18,839 nucleotides of DNA from Ottowia sp. (GTDB taxonomy: Bacteria > Pseudomonadota > Gammaproteobacteria > Burkholderiales > Burkholderiaceae_C). Each line of letters begins with the position of its first letter. The first letter of the stretch is position 1. Below the pieces are notes generated by a model. That model saw only the letters and a list, made by a program, of their open reading frames with translations. It ran no database searches and had not been told where the DNA came from. Location of the stretch: positions 1 through 18,839 of the forward strand of contig NZ_JADJCO010000001.1 in NCBI RefSeq assembly GCF_016703145.1, in the 5' to 3' direction. The position numbers were made by a program, and so were the translations under genes. This document shows, piece after piece, positions 18,119-18,839 of this stretch.

Positions 18119-18839
18119 TACAGAGTGCTTGACAACTCCAACCCCGCATGCTCCCGCAGCGGGTGGAACTGGATCTTCGGAAACCGCTCCTGCGCCAGCC
18201 GCACGTCATACGGTGACGTGCACAGATAAGCCAGCGTATCCGCCGCATCCCGCGCGCCATCCGCATTGGATAGGCGTTCTCGAACTCGCGCAACTCGCCC
18301 GGCGTATCGGCCGTGATCGCGTTGCACCGGTATTGGCAGCCCTCGCCGCGTCACAGTCGTACTCATTGTTCAGGCGGTGCTGAACCACCTCGAACCGCAG
18401 CTGTCCCACGGCGCCCAGCAGCAAGTTGCCGCCGGCCTCGGGCTTCAAAGACCTGGATGGCGCCTTCTTCGCCCAGTTGCATCAGCCCTTGCTGAAGCTG
18501 CTTGGTACGCAGCGGGTTGCGCAGCACCACGGTCATGAACATTTCCGGAGCAAAGAAGGGCAGGCCGGTGAACTGCAGACTGGCGCCGTCGGTGATGGTG
18601 TCGCCCAACCGCACGCCGCCGTGGGTGGTGAAGCCGATGATGTCGCCAGCGTAGGCCTCTTCAACCGCCTCGCGGCGCTGGCTCATGAAGGTCACGACGC
18701 TGGTGGGGCGCAGTTCGCGCGGCGCGTTGCACCTTCAGCTTCATGCCCGGCGTGTAGCGGCCCGGGAGGCCAGCGCGCACGAAGGCGATGCGGTCGCGGG
18801 GTTGGCGTCCATGTTGGCTGCACCTTGAACACCACGCCC
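18118..18839 (-). CDS. prfC: peptide chain release factor 3, C-terminal part, frameshifted
   Basis: RF3 is the translational GTPase that recycles RF1 and RF2 from the ribosome. The C-terminal half is present, read from the right edge: VVFKVQANMD, DRIAFVRAGLPGRYTPGMKLKV, VVTFMSQRREAVEEAYAGDI, IGFTTHGGVRLGDTITDGAS, FTGLPFFAPEMFMTVVLRNP, KTKQ/RTKQLQQGLMQLGEEGAIQVF, GNLLLGAVGQLRFEVVQHRL and NEYDCD. Then a broken stretch leads to DTLAYLCTSPYDVRLAQERF and IQFHPLREHAGLEL. This order is diagnostic for RF3 domains II and III. Frameshifts lie near 18765, 18725, 18445, 18345 and 18275. The GTPase domain is beyond the window. The stop TAA at 18120-18118 overlaps the acyltransferase start by one base, so the surface glycan genes are probably downstream members of the same transcript. 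Confidence 0.93.

Overview
The window comes from a high-GC Gram-negative bacterium, most likely a betaproteobacterium of the Burkholderiales and probably Comamonadaceae. The inference rests on four things: a Bug-type (TctC) periplasmic binding protein, a double-length UvrA, dispersed repeats resembling those I recall from Comamonadaceae genomes, and GC near 75% in core genes. No species call is possible from this sequence. Almost every gene carries single-base insertions or deletions, mostly in GC-rich runs, and a few carry nonsense codons or missing blocks. Many indels compensate one another and restore a conserved protein, so much of this looks like low-quality sequence rather than genuine gene decay. 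Gene boundaries below were therefore found by following conserved protein sequence across frames, not from single open frames.

Left region (1-6057), lipid and surfactant catabolism. On the minus strand lie an alkyl sulfatase of the metallo-beta-lactamase fold (running off the left edge), a Bug-family solute-binding protein and the effector half of an IclR-type regulator. Divergently, on the plus strand, lie an acyl-CoA dehydrogenase lacking its C-terminus, an SDR-type 3-hydroxyacyl-CoA dehydrogenase and a thiolase. Together these suggest sulfate-ester cleavage followed by beta-oxidation under IclR control. No enoyl-CoA hydratase is present in the window.

Central region (6242-11917), one very long uvrA-like gene encoding two UvrA proteins in tandem with four ABC ATPase halves. 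Its linkers carry short in-frame inserts derived from dispersed or palindromic DNA repeats. One zinc-module block of the second half is missing, and two in-frame stop codons interrupt that half. Its stop codon overlaps the stop codon of the convergent gene that follows.

Right region (11914-18839, minus strand), prfC (release factor 3, partial) followed by a tightly packed row of cell-surface glycan genes: an acyltransferase-3 membrane protein, a polytopic GT-C glycosyltransferase with a soluble tail, a four-helix EmrE-like (SMR) protein, a GT2 glycosyltransferase with C-terminal membrane helices, and an exported glycoside-hydrolase-like protein. Stop and start codons overlap at four junctions (TAATG, ATGA, GTGA, ATGA), pointing to one translationally coupled operon. 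The acyltransferase and GT-C genes have clearly lower GC (about 50-53% in sampled blocks), suggesting horizontal acquisition. The set resembles the three-component logic of Gtr serotype-conversion systems (lipid-linked sugar donor synthase, flippase, polytopic transferase), with an EmrE-like protein in the flippase role and an acyltransferase added.
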